Source of the DNA: B30-G6 sp963701385
GTDB taxonomy: Bacteria > Desulfobacterota > Desulfobacteria > Desulfobacterales > B30-G6
Length of the DNA stretch: 64,000 nucleotides
Assembly: GCA_963701385.1 (NCBI GenBank)
Contig: CAVOZW010000017.1
Span: forward strand, 274,749 to 338,748
Direction of reading: 5' to 3'
The notes below the pieces were generated by a model, which saw only the letters and a list, made by a program, of their open reading frames with translations, made no database searches and had not been told where the DNA came from. Position numbers and translations under genes: made by a program. Numbering within the stretch: the stretch's first letter is position 1; each line of letters starts with the position of its first letter. Shown here in pieces: positions 36,268 to 44,756 of the stretch.

Positions 36268-36618
36268 ATGGCTACAATGACGATCAAAAGACTTCACGAG
36301 CTTCTGGAAAACAATTCGGACAAAGATGTTCTGGCATGGGTCGGGGCCTGTCACGATTGCAAGACCGAAGCCCAGGTAACGGCAACACCCAAAAAAGATG
36401 GCATCCATATCGATGGGGGAAGCGTATACGAACCAGCCGCCGACAAATTCATGATCAAGTGTGACCACTGTTTTGAAAAGGATCCGGTTCTGAGAGATTA
36501 TCAGGATTGTGAGGTCTACAGCAGGGTGGTAGGGTATCTGCGACCGGTTGCCCAATGGAACGATGCCAAGCAGGCAGAGTTCAAGGACAGAAAACTGTAT
36601 GATCCGAGCATCTGCTGA
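36268..36618 (+). CDS. Stand-alone NrdD-like glycyl-radical domain protein
   Basis: A 116-residue protein whose C-terminal half (from about residue 80) reproduces the radical domain of NrdD: YSRVVGYLRPVAQWN ... KQAEFKDRK, with the radical Gly at residue 89. The same run YSRVVGYLRP occurs in nrdD at 4.3 kb. Its N-terminal half is not NrdD barrel; it holds two CxxC pairs (C28/C31, C65/C68) that could bind zinc. There is no active-site barrel, so it is not a reductase by itself. By analogy with GrcA/YfiD, which replaces the damaged radical domain of pyruvate formate-lyase, it may rescue or modulate NrdD. ATG 36268 is chosen because GGAGG stands 6 bases ahead. Confidence 0.85.
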   Translation: MATMTIKRLHELLENNSDKDVLAWVGACHDCKTEAQVTATPKKDGIHIDGGSVYEPAADKFMIKCDHCFEKDPVLRDYQDCEVYSRVVGYLRPVAQWNDAKQAEFKDRKLYDPSIC

Positions 36619-36621
36619 CCC

Positions 36622-36646
36622 AAAAAAATCGTGCGACGATTTTTTT
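36622..36646 (+). terminator. Intrinsic terminator after the glycyl-radical gene
   Basis: AAAAAAATCGT (36622-36632) and ACGATTTTTTT (36636-36646) form a short hairpin with a GCG loop and a T-run. It lies directly after the TGA stop. Confidence 0.7.
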
Positions 36647-36655
36647 TAAGATCAT

Positions 36656-36687
36656 GATCCGCCAGCGACGCCGTCACTGGCGGATCA
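36656..36687. terminator. Hairpin between convergent genes
   Basis: GATCCGCCAG (36656-36665) pairs perfectly with CTGGCGGATC (36677-36686). On the minus strand it begins at the stop codon of the small selenoprotein gene and is followed by an A/T-rich stretch, so it can end that transcript. Confidence 0.6.
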
Positions 36688-36843
36688 CTCGTTTTCGCTG
36701 TCCGCTTGATTCACTTTTGGGGGTTTGCTCGCCACCTGGCAAGCATTGCGAGCTCATGTAGATATGCCCAGTTTCGGGAGGATGTAAACCTGAAGTAATA
36801 TCCATATGCCTACAACGATAAACAGAATAATGGTCTCTTTCAC
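36685..36843 (-). CDS. Small membrane selenoprotein (candidate), Sec at residue 30
   Basis: Reading from GTG 36843 gives one hydrophobic helix (residues ~4-22, TIILFIVVGIWILLQVYIL) and LPKLGIST. An in-frame TGA (36754-36756) comes next, then ARNACQVASKPPK and a real TGA stop: 52 residues in all. The TGA-N4-Cys spacing (U30, C35) makes a redox pair likely. A hairpin with an AGGT loop begins 10 bases after the TGA, as in bacterial SECIS elements. AAAAGGAGA precedes the start, and upstream are TTGACA and TATAGT 15 bases apart. If TGA were a stop, only a 29-residue peptide would result. The host makes Sec (selD at 62.9 kb). Confidence 0.72.
36728..36743 (-). promoter_or_regulatory. SECIS-like hairpin in the small selenoprotein mRNA
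   Basis: On the minus strand CTTGCC pairs with GGCGAG (one G-U pair) around the loop AGGT. The loop begins 16 bases after the TGA, inside the 16-37 base window known for bacterial SECIS. Its AGGU resembles the AGGUCU loop of E. coli fdhF. An outer GCTCGC/GCGAGC pairing is an alternative fold. Confidence 0.65.
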
Positions 36844-37027
36844 GGGTCTCCTTTTCAAGTGCCGTCCAGCACACGATCGCTTGCAGAATAAAACACCGAA
36901 CTTGCTTGAAACTATACCCCAAAACAGCGATTGTCAAGCTGATGGCCTCTATACCGGTTGTCATTGATAAAATCGCCGGCGTGTAACAGCAAACAAACGG
37001 TCGCCTGGTTGAAGCGAGTTAGCGATC

Positions 37028-37112
37028 GTTAGGAACACGTGGTCGCAAGTCCGAACGCTTGCTTGTCGTTATTTGCCGGAGCGGTTTCGGAACGTTGTTC
37101 TGACAACAACGA
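37028..37112 (+). repeat. Dispersed ~85 bp repeat, copy B
   Basis: Same family as 17551 and 46017: GGTCGCAAGTCCGAACGCTT, TTATTTGCCGGAGCGGTTTC, then GGAACGTTGTTCTGACAACA. It ends about 55 bases before the transglutaminase start. Confidence 0.65.
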
Positions 37113-37168
37113 TGACCCGACTATTTCATGACTTGACAAGGACAAGCAATTCCTTCAATTTTGACCCA

Positions 37169-38650
37169 ATGAAACGAAAAAGAAAATACCTTCCGATACT
37201 TTTTGCCGCTTTTTTCGGTACATTATTTGTGTCTCTTCTCTTCAACCGTATGGGAATATTTGACCCGCTGCCGACCCGGTCGAAAATCGCTGACATATCG
37301 TCGTCCGAAACGATGACGGATCGGGACACCTGGATGAATATTTTTCAGGGCAAGAAAAAAATCGGCTTTTCCCATTCACGCTACGCTCGCCTGGACCAGG
37401 GATATCATTTCAATGAAACCCTGTTTATGAGAATCAACACCATGGGGATGATTCAGGATATCGGTCTCACTACCAGCGGTACCCTGCAGCAGGATTTTTC
37501 GTTGAAGTCCTTTGATTTTGAAATCGCTTCCGGGCGATTCAATTTTTCAGCAGCAGGTGACATCTCACACAAGATCCTCAATCTGGATACCCAAAGCAGC
37601 GGTGCAAAAAAGCGATACCAGTTGAACCTGACCGACGATATCTACTTCACCTCCGGCATCGTTCAAGCAGCCGTCGCCGGCAAATTGAAACCGGGCGACC
37701 AGCTGACATTGAAGGTCTTCGATCCCATTGCCATGGGCCAGGAATCGATTCTGCTGCAGGTCCTGGACGAAGAAGACATCACCATCATGGGTCAGCAAAA
37801 AAAAGCGACCAAAATCTCGTTGAAATTCAAAGGCGCCACCCAACTGGCGTGGATGGATGAAAACGGGGACCTATTGAGGGAAAAAGGCATGCTGGGAATC
37901 ATCCTTGAGAAGACATCCCGTGAAGATGCCATGTACGGCCTCCCCATCCAGTCGAGCCAGGATCTCACAGAAGTTGCATCGATTCCGGTCAACGTCGATA
38001 TCGACAACCCGGCCGGGTTGACGCAAATGCGATTCGAAATAACCGGTGCCGGTGATCTGGCAGAACAGCTTCACGGCGGCAGGCAAAGCTATCAAGCCCC
38101 GGTTCTCTCGATTCAAAAGGAATCCGTCGACGATCTCCTGCAAAAAGACCCATCCGAGGCTTCGATGCAGAACCTCAAAGCATTTTTAGCACCCAGCCCC
38201 TTTGTCCAATCGGACCACCCTGCCATTCAAAAGCTGACATCCGATCTGGTTGCCCATACGGACCCGCCCCTTGAAAAAGCGCGCAAACTGGTTGTCTGGA
38301 TGCAGACACATATTCAGAAACGTCCGGTTATATCTCTCCCGGATGCCCTGTCAACCCTTGAAAACCGTGTCGGGGACTGTAATGAACATGCGGTGCTATT
38401 TGCAGCCCTGGCAAGGGCCGCCGGAATCCCCACCAAAATCGAGGCCGGGGTGGTCTTGCTGCGAAAACGTTTCTTTTATCATGCCTGGAACAGTGTGTAT
38501 GTGGGCAGGTGGGTCACTGTCGATGCGCTTTTTGACCAGATACCGGCCGATGTCACCCACATTCGTCTCACCAGCGGCATGCAAAAGGACCAACTCGACA
38601 TATTGGGCCTCATCGGACATCTGAAAATCCAGATCCTGAATGGAACCTAG
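37169..38650 (+). CDS. Membrane-anchored transglutaminase-like protein
   Basis: A 493-residue protein with one N-terminal membrane helix (about residues 7-24, PILFAAFFGTLFVSLLF), a long middle region, and a transglutaminase-core domain near the C terminus. The catalytic triad is visible as Cys in VGDCNEHAVLFAAL, His in FFYHAWNSVYV and Asp in WVTVDALFD. Such domains act as proteases or amide-forming enzymes in the periplasm. ATG 37169 is inferred from the helix; the frame is open 32 codons upstream and no strong ribosome-binding site is seen. An ABC ATPase and permease follow, forming an operon. Confidence 0.8.
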   Translation: MKRKRKYLPILFAAFFGTLFVSLLFNRMGIFDPLPTRSKIADISSSETMTDRDTWMNIFQGKKKIGFSHSRYARLDQGYHFNETLFMRINTMGMIQDIGLTTSGTLQQDFSLKSFDFEIASGRFNFSAAGDISHKILNLDTQSSGAKKRYQLNLTDDIYFTSGIVQAAVAGKLKPGDQLTLKVFDPIAMGQESILLQVLDEEDITIMGQQKKATKISLKFKGATQLAWMDENGDLLREKGMLGIILEKTSREDAMYGLPIQSSQDLTEVASIPVNVDIDNPAGLTQMRFEITGAGDLAEQLHGGRQSYQAPVLSIQKESVDDLLQKDPSEASMQNLKAFLAPSPFVQSDHPAIQKLTSDLVAHTDPPLEKARKLVVWMQTHIQKRPVISLPDALSTLENRVGDCNEHAVLFAALARAAGIPTKIEAGVVLLRKRFFYHAWNSVYVGRWVTVDALFDQIPADVTHIRLTSGMQKDQLDILGLIGHLKIQILNGT

Positions 38651-38654
38651 TCAA

Positions 38655-39383
38655 ATGATAGAACTTACACACCTCACCAAATGCTACGCCGATATCGTTG
38701 CCGTCAACGATCTGAACCTCCATGTCGCCCAAGGCGAAATTTTCGGGTTCATTGGACCAAACGGTGCCGGAAAAACAACGACCATAAAAATGATCGGGGG
38801 CATACTGGTGCCGACCGATGGCGAAATCCGTATTTGCAATATCTCCATGTCCGAAAACCCGGAAGCGGCAAAGCGTAAAATCGGATTTATTCCTGACCGG
38901 CCATACCTTTACGAGAAACTCACCGGGTTCGAATTTTTAAAATTCATCGCCGATCTTTACCAGATGGATAGCCGTCATTTCCAAAAAAAGGCCCATGAAA
39001 AACTGGAACTTTTTGCCCTCTCGGACTGGTCGCAAGAGCTCATCGAATCCTACTCCCACGGTATGAAACAACGCTTGATCATGGCCTCCGCTCTTCTGCA
39101 CGAACCAGAGGTCATCATCGTCGATGAACCGATGGTCGGACTCGATCCCTTGGGGATCAAACTGGTCAAGGATCTTTTCAAACAGCTTTCCGAAAAGGGC
39201 ACAACTGTATTTATCTCCACCCATACCCTCCAGGTAGCGGAGGACATGTGTCATCGTGTGGGCATTATTAACAAAGGCGCCATGATCGCCATCGGATCAC
39301 CGCAAAAACTGAAGCAGGACCTTCAGGACGCCGATGCCGATCTCGAGCGCGTATTCTTGAAATTGACAAATCCGGGTCTTTAA
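38655..39383 (+). CDS. ABC transporter ATP-binding protein
   Basis: A 242-residue ATPase: Walker A GPNGAGKTTTIKMI, Q-loop in FIPDRPYLYEKLTG, a degenerate signature YSHGMKQRLIMASAL, Walker B VIIVDEPMVGLDP, and the switch histidine in VFISTHTLQVAE. It is most like exporter ATPases of the CcmA/NatA group. The frame overlaps the transglutaminase end (38640-38650), and ATG 38655 is the likelier start. The permease follows after 15 bases. Confidence 0.9.
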   Translation: MIELTHLTKCYADIVAVNDLNLHVAQGEIFGFIGPNGAGKTTTIKMIGGILVPTDGEIRICNISMSENPEAAKRKIGFIPDRPYLYEKLTGFEFLKFIADLYQMDSRHFQKKAHEKLELFALSDWSQELIESYSHGMKQRLIMASALLHEPEVIIVDEPMVGLDPLGIKLVKDLFKQLSEKGTTVFISTHTLQVAEDMCHRVGIINKGAMIAIGSPQKLKQDLQDADADLERVFLKLTNPGL

Positions 39384-39398
39384 AGACACTGTGCAATC

Positions 39399-41090
39399 AT
39401 GAATGACATCCTCACCCTTGTTCGACCCAGAGCCCTGAGTTTCAAGAACGGCGCTTTGTTTCGCGGCAACAAACAGGGCGGTCTCCTGAAACTGTTGCTG
39501 CTGGGTGGCATCGGACTCGCTTTCTGGGGCGCTATCTTTGCAGTTTCGTTCCGGGTATTGCACTATTTCAAATCAGTTGAAGAACTGGGCAACCTCCTTG
39601 CGTTCAAACTGTTGTCCATGATTCTGATCACGCTCATGTCTCTGCTCATCTTCAGCAGCATTCTCACATCCCTGTCCAAACTTTTTTTGAGCAAAGATTT
39701 GAACCTGGTGCATGCCATGCCGGTTGCCACTTACCGTATCTTCCTGGCCAGATGGATAGAAAGTACACTGGACAGTTCTTGGATGGTCGTTATCTACCTG
39801 CTGCCGGTTTTTCTGGCCTATGGTATCGTATTCGACGCCGGTCTGTTTTATTACCTCACCGTAGGATCGGCGATTCTCTCGCTGGCCGTCATCGCCTCCT
39901 GTTTGAGTGCCATGATCGTGGTTTCCGCCGTGGTGTTGATACCGGCCAATCGTATTCGAAATGTCTTCGTCTTTCTGGGCCTGCTGCTCTTCATTATCCT
40001 TTTTATCGCTTTCCGTCTATTGAGACCCGAAAGACTGGTCAACCCGGAAGTTTTTTCAACGGCCCTCATGTACCTTTCAGCGCTTCGAACACCGAACCTG
40101 CCTTACCTTCCAAGCAGCTGGGCATTTGACAGTATCCAAGCCGCAATCAATGGATCCGTCTCTGAAACCCTCTTTCATATGGGTCTCTCGTGGTCTTGCG
40201 TCGGCACGTTGCTGTGCCTGATGATCATCTTGGCCGATCGGTTCTATCTAGCAGGGTTGTCAAAAGCCCAGACGTCACCGGCCAGACTATTGAAACAGAA
40301 GATATCAGGAGATAGACTCTTCTTCTTTCTGCCAACACCGCTGAAGGCGATCGTGATAAAGGAAATTAAATCGTTCTTTCGCGACCAGACCCAATGGTCC
40401 CAAATATTTCTCATCGGTGGTCTGGTGTTGATTTATATCTTCAATTTCAAGGCTCTGCCCCTTGATAAAGCCCCCATCAAAACCGTTTACCTGCAAAATT
40501 TGCTGTCTTTTCTAAATGTGGGTCTGGCGTCTTTCGTTCTGATCGCCGTTGCCGGGCGTTTTGTCTACCCGGCCATCAGTAACGAGAACGAAGCGTTCTG
40601 GATCGTCAAATCCTCACCCATCTCCCTGATGCGATTTTTATGGGTGAAATTCTTCATCTACCTGTGGCCACTCCTCATCCTAACGGAAATTCTTATCGTA
40701 GCCACCAATATCTTTTTAAATGTCACACCCTTTATGATGCTTTTATCCACTGTGACGATTTTTTGTCTGGTTCCCGGCGTGGTCGGCATCGGCATCGGTT
40801 TCGGGGCGGCTTATCCGAATTTCAAATCGGAAAATCCAGCTCAATCGGTGACAAGTTTTGGCGGGCTGCTTTTTATGATTTTGTGTGCTGCGTTTGTCGG
40901 CGGGATCGTCATGTTGGAAGCCGGGCCTGTCTATAACCTATTCATGGCGGGCTTTCATCAACGATCATTGTCCATACTGGAATGGGTATGGATTATCGGA
41001 TCCTTTTCGCTATCCTTGATGATTTGTATGCTGGCGATCATCCTGCCCATGCGGTTCGGTGAGAGACGGCTAGCGGAACGCGTCATCTAA
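39399..41090 (+). CDS. ABC transporter permease, ABC-2-like
   Basis: A 563-residue inner-membrane protein with about 12 hydrophobic segments. It has no ATPase motifs and lies 15 bases after its ATPase. The shape (long, many helices, a soluble stretch near residue 290-330 with KEIKSFFRDQTQWSQIF) matches exporter permeases that work with NatA-like ATPases. The motif FFRDQTQWSQ is common in this group. The substrate is unknown; the transglutaminase in front suggests envelope or peptide processing. Confidence 0.85.
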   Translation: MNDILTLVRPRALSFKNGALFRGNKQGGLLKLLLLGGIGLAFWGAIFAVSFRVLHYFKSVEELGNLLAFKLLSMILITLMSLLIFSSILTSLSKLFLSKDLNLVHAMPVATYRIFLARWIESTLDSSWMVVIYLLPVFLAYGIVFDAGLFYYLTVGSAILSLAVIASCLSAMIVVSAVVLIPANRIRNVFVFLGLLLFIILFIAFRLLRPERLVNPEVFSTALMYLSALRTPNLPYLPSSWAFDSIQAAINGSVSETLFHMGLSWSCVGTLLCLMIILADRFYLAGLSKAQTSPARLLKQKISGDRLFFFLPTPLKAIVIKEIKSFFRDQTQWSQIFLIGGLVLIYIFNFKALPLDKAPIKTVYLQNLLSFLNVGLASFVLIAVAGRFVYPAISNENEAFWIVKSSPISLMRFLWVKFFIYLWPLLILTEILIVATNIFLNVTPFMMLLSTVTIFCLVPGVVGIGIGFGAAYPNFKSENPAQSVTSFGGLLFMILCAAFVGGIVMLEAGPVYNLFMAGFHQRSLSILEWVWIIGSFSLSLMICMLAIILPMRFGERRLAERVI

Positions 41091-41107
41091 CAAGAGACTT
41101 TGTGGTG

Positions 41108-41578
41108 CTACTTGATAATGAAGACCGAAACATCCCTGGCCGCGTTGAGAACCTTTTGCGAGGTGCTCCCAAAAAAGAAATCCCGTATCCCCGGCGTGCC
41201 CCCCCTGCCGATGACCACAACATCATATCCGTCTTGGGCCTCGCGAATGATATCCCTCGCGACCCCCTCTTTCAATGCTTCGTGTTTGATGCTGATGTTC
41301 GCTTCCTTGAAACCCTTGTTCATAAGCGTCTCTTTTGCCAGCTGTATGGCGGTTTCCACCAACTCCCGTTTCTTGTCTTCCATGGTGCAAAAGGCGCTCT
41401 GCTGGGTTTTAAAATAAGGGGTCAGTTCCGGGCTGTTCATTTTGCACATGGCGGCTGTATCCAAGGCAACGCTAAACAGGATGATACGCGTGTCCTTGGC
41501 AAATGTTTCAGAAACAGCGTCAATAGCCCGCTGGGAATTTTCCGAGTCGTCAAATGCAATCAAGATATTTTTGCTCAT
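41108..41578 (-). CDS. Universal stress protein
   Basis: A 156-residue UspA-family protein: an N-terminal MSKNILIAFDDSENSQRAID and the ATP-binding motif VVIGRGGTPGIRDFFFGSTSQ, so it is of the nucleotide-binding type. ATG 41578 is preceded by AAAAGGAGACACC. It converges on the ABC permease with only 17 bases between stops. Another Usp is at 50725. Confidence 0.9.
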   Translation of the reverse strand: MSKNILIAFDDSENSQRAIDAVSETFAKDTRIILFSVALDTAAMCKMNSPELTPYFKTQQSAFCTMEDKKRELVETAIQLAKETLMNKGFKEANISIKHEALKEGVARDIIREAQDGYDVVVIGRGGTPGIRDFFFGSTSQKVLNAARDVSVFIIK

Positions 41579-41763
41579 GCGGTGTCTCCTTTTCCGTGGC
41601 ATTCTCCATCGATATCCTCAAATCGAATTTCACCTTACTGAAAAATGCCCCATGGATCAACTCTGTTTTTTATTTACGATTCATATTATTATTTGGATCA
41701 TCTCCAAAAGAGTTGATCTAAATAAAGGATTCAAGGGGTCCAGGGGTCCAGGATTCGAGTGAT

Positions 41764-42135
41764 ATGCTTAAAAATTATAAAGAGTTAAACGTTTGGCAAA
41801 AATCGTATACACTTTGCTTGCATATCTATAAAGTAACGAAAGATTTTCCGAAAGATGAAATATACGGTTTAACCTCCCAAATAAGAAGATCTGCTGTTTT
41901 CATACCATCGAATATCGCCGAGGGATATGGAAGAAAAACGACCCTAGAGTATGATAGATTTCTCTATATTGCATATGGTTCAGTCTGTGAATTGGAAACC
42001 CAAATCATGATATCAGGTGACTTGGGTTATGTGGAAAAAGAGAGGCTTGATAAATTAAGAGGGGAGATTGGGGATGTCGAGAGAATGCTGAAAGCGTTGT
42101 TAAAATCTCTGGAAAGCAAACACTTGGATCCTTGA
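41764..42135 (+). CDS. Four-helix-bundle protein (23S rRNA intervening-sequence family)
   Basis: A 123-residue protein of the S23/four-helix-bundle family: MLKNYKELNVWQKSYTLCLH, FPKDEIYGLTSQIRRSAVFI and IPSNIAEGYGRKT. Members are found in rRNA intervening sequences and as free genes scattered through genomes; the role is unclear, perhaps RNA binding. The gene is flanked by short GGATTC/GGGTCCAGG direct repeats (41729-41756 and 42122-42160) and TTCTCCCAA-TTGGGAGAA. A second, internally deleted copy with the same flanks is at 45772. The A+T content is higher than in the neighbours, suggesting transfer. Confidence 0.88.
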   Translation: MLKNYKELNVWQKSYTLCLHIYKVTKDFPKDEIYGLTSQIRRSAVFIPSNIAEGYGRKTTLEYDRFLYIAYGSVCELETQIMISGDLGYVEKERLDKLRGEIGDVERMLKALLKSLESKHLDP

Positions 42136-42305
42136 ATCCTTGGATCCTGGAATCCTTTCTCCCAACTGATTGGGAGAAGAGCTTATTATTTTTGCTTTGC
42201 TTTTCAAAAACCCGTTATTGCATCTTGTCAGGAGATTCTTTTTCTGCTAGGTGTAACGTTCCTCGAGCCTGGTCGGCCGCCCCCCATTCGAAAGGAATTG
42301 ATGTC

Positions 42306-42734
42306 ATGGTCTCCGGTCAATATCCCCTACAACCTATCATCGCAGTCGGTGCCGTCGTGGTTCACAAAAACCGTATATTACTCATTCGTCGCGGAAAAGA
42401 ACCTGCCAAGGGTGAGTGGGCCATACCCGGAGGACGTGTCGAATTAGGAGAATCCATGCATGAAGCAGTGGTCCGGGAAACGATGGAAGAAACCAGCGTA
42501 CGCACCCGCCCAGGGGAATTGGTATATTTCTTTGAAACGATCCTGCCCGATCCGGACGGTCGAATTAGGTTTCACTACGCCATCTTCGATTATATGGCCA
42601 AATATCTGGCGGGTGAACCCATGCCCCGTGACGATGCCATGGATGCCAGGTGGGTATCAGCCAGCGACGCCGGCACATACGATCTGAACACCAGGACTCG
42701 GGATCTCCTGATTCGCATCCAATTTATTTCCTGA
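42306..42734 (+). CDS. NUDIX hydrolase
   Basis: A 142-residue hydrolase of nucleoside diphosphates linked to another group. The NUDIX box reads GGRVELGESMHEAVVRETMEE, with the metal-binding REXXEE core. The start is at ATG 42306, where IIAVGAVVVHKNRILLIRRG opens the fold; a site with AAAGGA stands ahead. The substrate is not predictable, but similar proteins act on ADP-ribose or oxidised nucleotides. Confidence 0.88.
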   Translation: MVSGQYPLQPIIAVGAVVVHKNRILLIRRGKEPAKGEWAIPGGRVELGESMHEAVVRETMEETSVRTRPGELVYFFETILPDPDGRIRFHYAIFDYMAKYLAGEPMPRDDAMDARWVSASDAGTYDLNTRTRDLLIRIQFIS

Positions 42735-42867
42735 AAATATTCGTTTGACGCTTTTATGAAACGTAACGTTGTCGCTCTTCTATACCAGTGGGTCTGTCGA
42801 GGCTTTATGCAAACCTTTGATCCACAAGAAATTGGTGCAGATCGGGATATAAATCTCTCAGTTCAGG

Positions 42868-43479
42868 TCACACTGTCAGCTTCGATGCAATGGTTGCCAC
42901 ATGATGTCCCTGAAATCGGGCTGCTTCCAGCTCGTTATCACTTGGCATCCGCTCGCCAGATCCGCCGGCAATCGTCGAGGCGCCATAAGGAGATCCGCCG
43001 GTTATCTCGTCGATTCTCATCTGACCCTGAAATGCATACGGCAACCCCACCACCACCATACCATGATGCAGCAGGGTGACATGAAAGGTCAGGAGCGTCG
43101 ATTCCTGACCACCATGCTGGGTCGCGGAACTTGTAAATACACTGCCAGCCTTGCCGACCAACGTCCCGTCAGCCCACAACTGCCCGGTGGCGTCTAGAAA
43201 CTGACGCATCTGACCACACATATTGCCAAAGCGGGTCGGTGTACCAAAAATGACGGCATCCGCCGATGCCAATTCTTCCACCGTTGCCACCGGCACATGG
43301 GCCTGTGCTTTTTGGGCGTCCAGAGCACCCATTTTTTCAAGAACCGCCTGTGGGAGCGTTTCCGGTACACGCCGCAGAACCGCCTCTGCATTCTCAACCG
43401 AATTAACACCGTCTGCGACCGCCTCAGCCATTTGGCGGATATGCCCATATGTCGAATAATATAAAACGAGTACTTTCAT
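42868..43479 (-). CDS. wrbA: NAD(P)H:quinone oxidoreductase, WrbA type
   Basis: A 203-residue flavodoxin-like protein: the FMN phosphate loop YYSTYGHIRQMAEA, the segment FGTPTRFGNMCGQMRQFLD, and the C-terminal GGSPYGASTIAGGSGERMPS are diagnostic for WrbA. It reduces quinones by two electrons and so limits radical stress. A perfect 22-bp palindrome lies 25 bases before its ATG and a marR gene is next upstream on the same strand, so repression by the MarR-type protein is likely. The site GAGGAGGGC precedes the ATG. Confidence 0.93.
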   Translation of the reverse strand: MKVLVLYYSTYGHIRQMAEAVADGVNSVENAEAVLRRVPETLPQAVLEKMGALDAQKAQAHVPVATVEELASADAVIFGTPTRFGNMCGQMRQFLDATGQLWADGTLVGKAGSVFTSSATQHGGQESTLLTFHVTLLHHGMVVVGLPYAFQGQMRIDEITGGSPYGASTIAGGSGERMPSDNELEAARFQGHHVATIASKLTV

Positions 43480-43503
43480 TTTGTTGCCCTCCTCTTCACG
43501 GTT

Positions 43504-43525
43504 GGAAAATGCGTACGCATTTTCC
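43504..43525. promoter_or_regulatory. Perfect 22-bp palindrome, probable operator of wrbA
   Basis: GGAAAATGCGTACGCATTTTCC reads the same on both strands. It lies between the wrbA ATG (43479) and the likely -10 (TACACT on the minus strand, near 43533). It could be bound by the MarR-family protein encoded upstream. Confidence 0.6.
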
Positions 43526-43711
43526 GGAAAGTGTAAAATGATTATGAAACAAAACGTCTCCCAACGCTTAGGTTCAGAACCGCTTGTTTAGGACACGGTT
43601 TGTATACAATTAAAAACCGTGGGGAATAGATCCCGGCAGCCCGATTAAAACCTTTGACGGCGTTCACCCGCGCCTTGACGGGCGGAGTTTTGCGGCGTAT
43701 TTTTTTGCTGT

Positions 43712-44194
43712 CTAAGTTTCCTGGCTCTGCTCCGATATCTGACCCTGACCCAGTTTTTTCAAAAGTGATCTAAGCTGACGGCATTCCGTTTCATTCAAGA
43801 CCGAAAACACATGTTCAGAAATGGCCACATGTCTCGGAAATATTTCTCTGACGATACGTTCACCGGCCGGCGTCAGGTTGATTCGTGTTCGCCGTCTGTC
43901 TTGAGGATCTGTTTTACGATAGACGAGCTTTCGTTTTTCAAGGTTGTCTATGACCATGGTGATGTTGCCGCTGGATTTGAGTATTTTTTTTCCCAAGTCC
44001 TGTTGTGTCATTGCGCCGAGATGGAGCAAGGCTTCCAAAACGCCAAACTGACTTATGGTCAATTTCCATTCTGCCAGATGTTTGTGCATTTTCGCTGTCA
44101 CACAGATGGCGGCACGCATCAACTTGACATACGCATCCAACGCTAGTTGTTGATCCGCTGTTGTAGGAATCGGATTTTTCAACAGACCTCTCAC
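43712..44194 (-). CDS. MarR-family transcriptional regulator
   Basis: A 160-residue winged-helix protein: LTISQFGVLEALLHLGAMTQ, KSSGNITMVIDNLEKRKLV and DPQDRRRTRINLTPAGERIV are the recognition helix, wing and hallmark of MarR. The start is GTG 44194 with GGGGGG ahead; a TTG four codons on is possible. It precedes wrbA by 230 bases on the same strand, with the wrbA palindrome in between. A thiol or quinone signal is likely (inference). Confidence 0.87.
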   Translation of the reverse strand: MRGLLKNPIPTTADQQLALDAYVKLMRAAICVTAKMHKHLAEWKLTISQFGVLEALLHLGAMTQQDLGKKILKSSGNITMVIDNLEKRKLVYRKTDPQDRRRTRINLTPAGERIVREIFPRHVAISEHVFSVLNETECRQLRSLLKKLGQGQISEQSQET

Positions 44195-44487
44195 CCCCCG
44201 GACACTAGCATATTAGATACAAGCACACAAAATAACCCGCCAGCCTGAAAATAGAAACCAGTCCGGCAAGCGAACAACACACCTGTTTCTCATGAATTGT
44301 GTTTTATTTTAACATCGAATTATTTAACATTAAATTAATCAAGATTAAGTATTTGTCAAGCAGGTGCTATTTTTTTATTGCAAGTTTCCTGTTTCTGGTT
44401 ATCATACATCATGGTTCGTTGATAACTATTCGGGCCTATCCGGTAAGGTCCAGACAAAACAGGTGAATTGGCGAGGGAGATAATGTC

Positions 44488-44718
44488 ATGAAAGAATTCA
44501 TCATTAAAATTGCGCAGGCGCTGGTCGACAAACCTGAGCTTGTATCGGTTGATGAAGTGCATGGCGAGCATACGACAGTGCTGAAACTGAGTGTGGACAA
44601 ATCAGACCTGGGAAAGATCATCGGTAAAAAAGGCAATACCGCCCGGGCCATCCGGACACTTCTGAGCGCCGCATCCGGAAAAGCGCAAAGGCGCCATTTC
44701 CTTGAAATTGTCGAATAG
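44488..44718 (+). CDS. khpA: KH-domain RNA-binding protein (KhpA)
   Basis: A 76-residue single KH domain: DLGKIIGKKGNTARAIRTLL contains the GXXG loop (IGKKGN). KhpA-type proteins bind RNA, often beside rpsP and rimM; that ribosomal context is absent here. The site GGAGATAATGTC stands before ATG. The gene lies alone between an A+T-rich stretch (44195-44487) and a palindromic repeat. Confidence 0.9.
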   Translation: MKEFIIKIAQALVDKPELVSVDEVHGEHTTVLKLSVDKSDLGKIIGKKGNTARAIRTLLSAASGKAQRRHFLEIVE

Positions 44719-44756
44719 TGAATCTCCACGCGCTTGTCCGCCCAACTGATGCTGAA

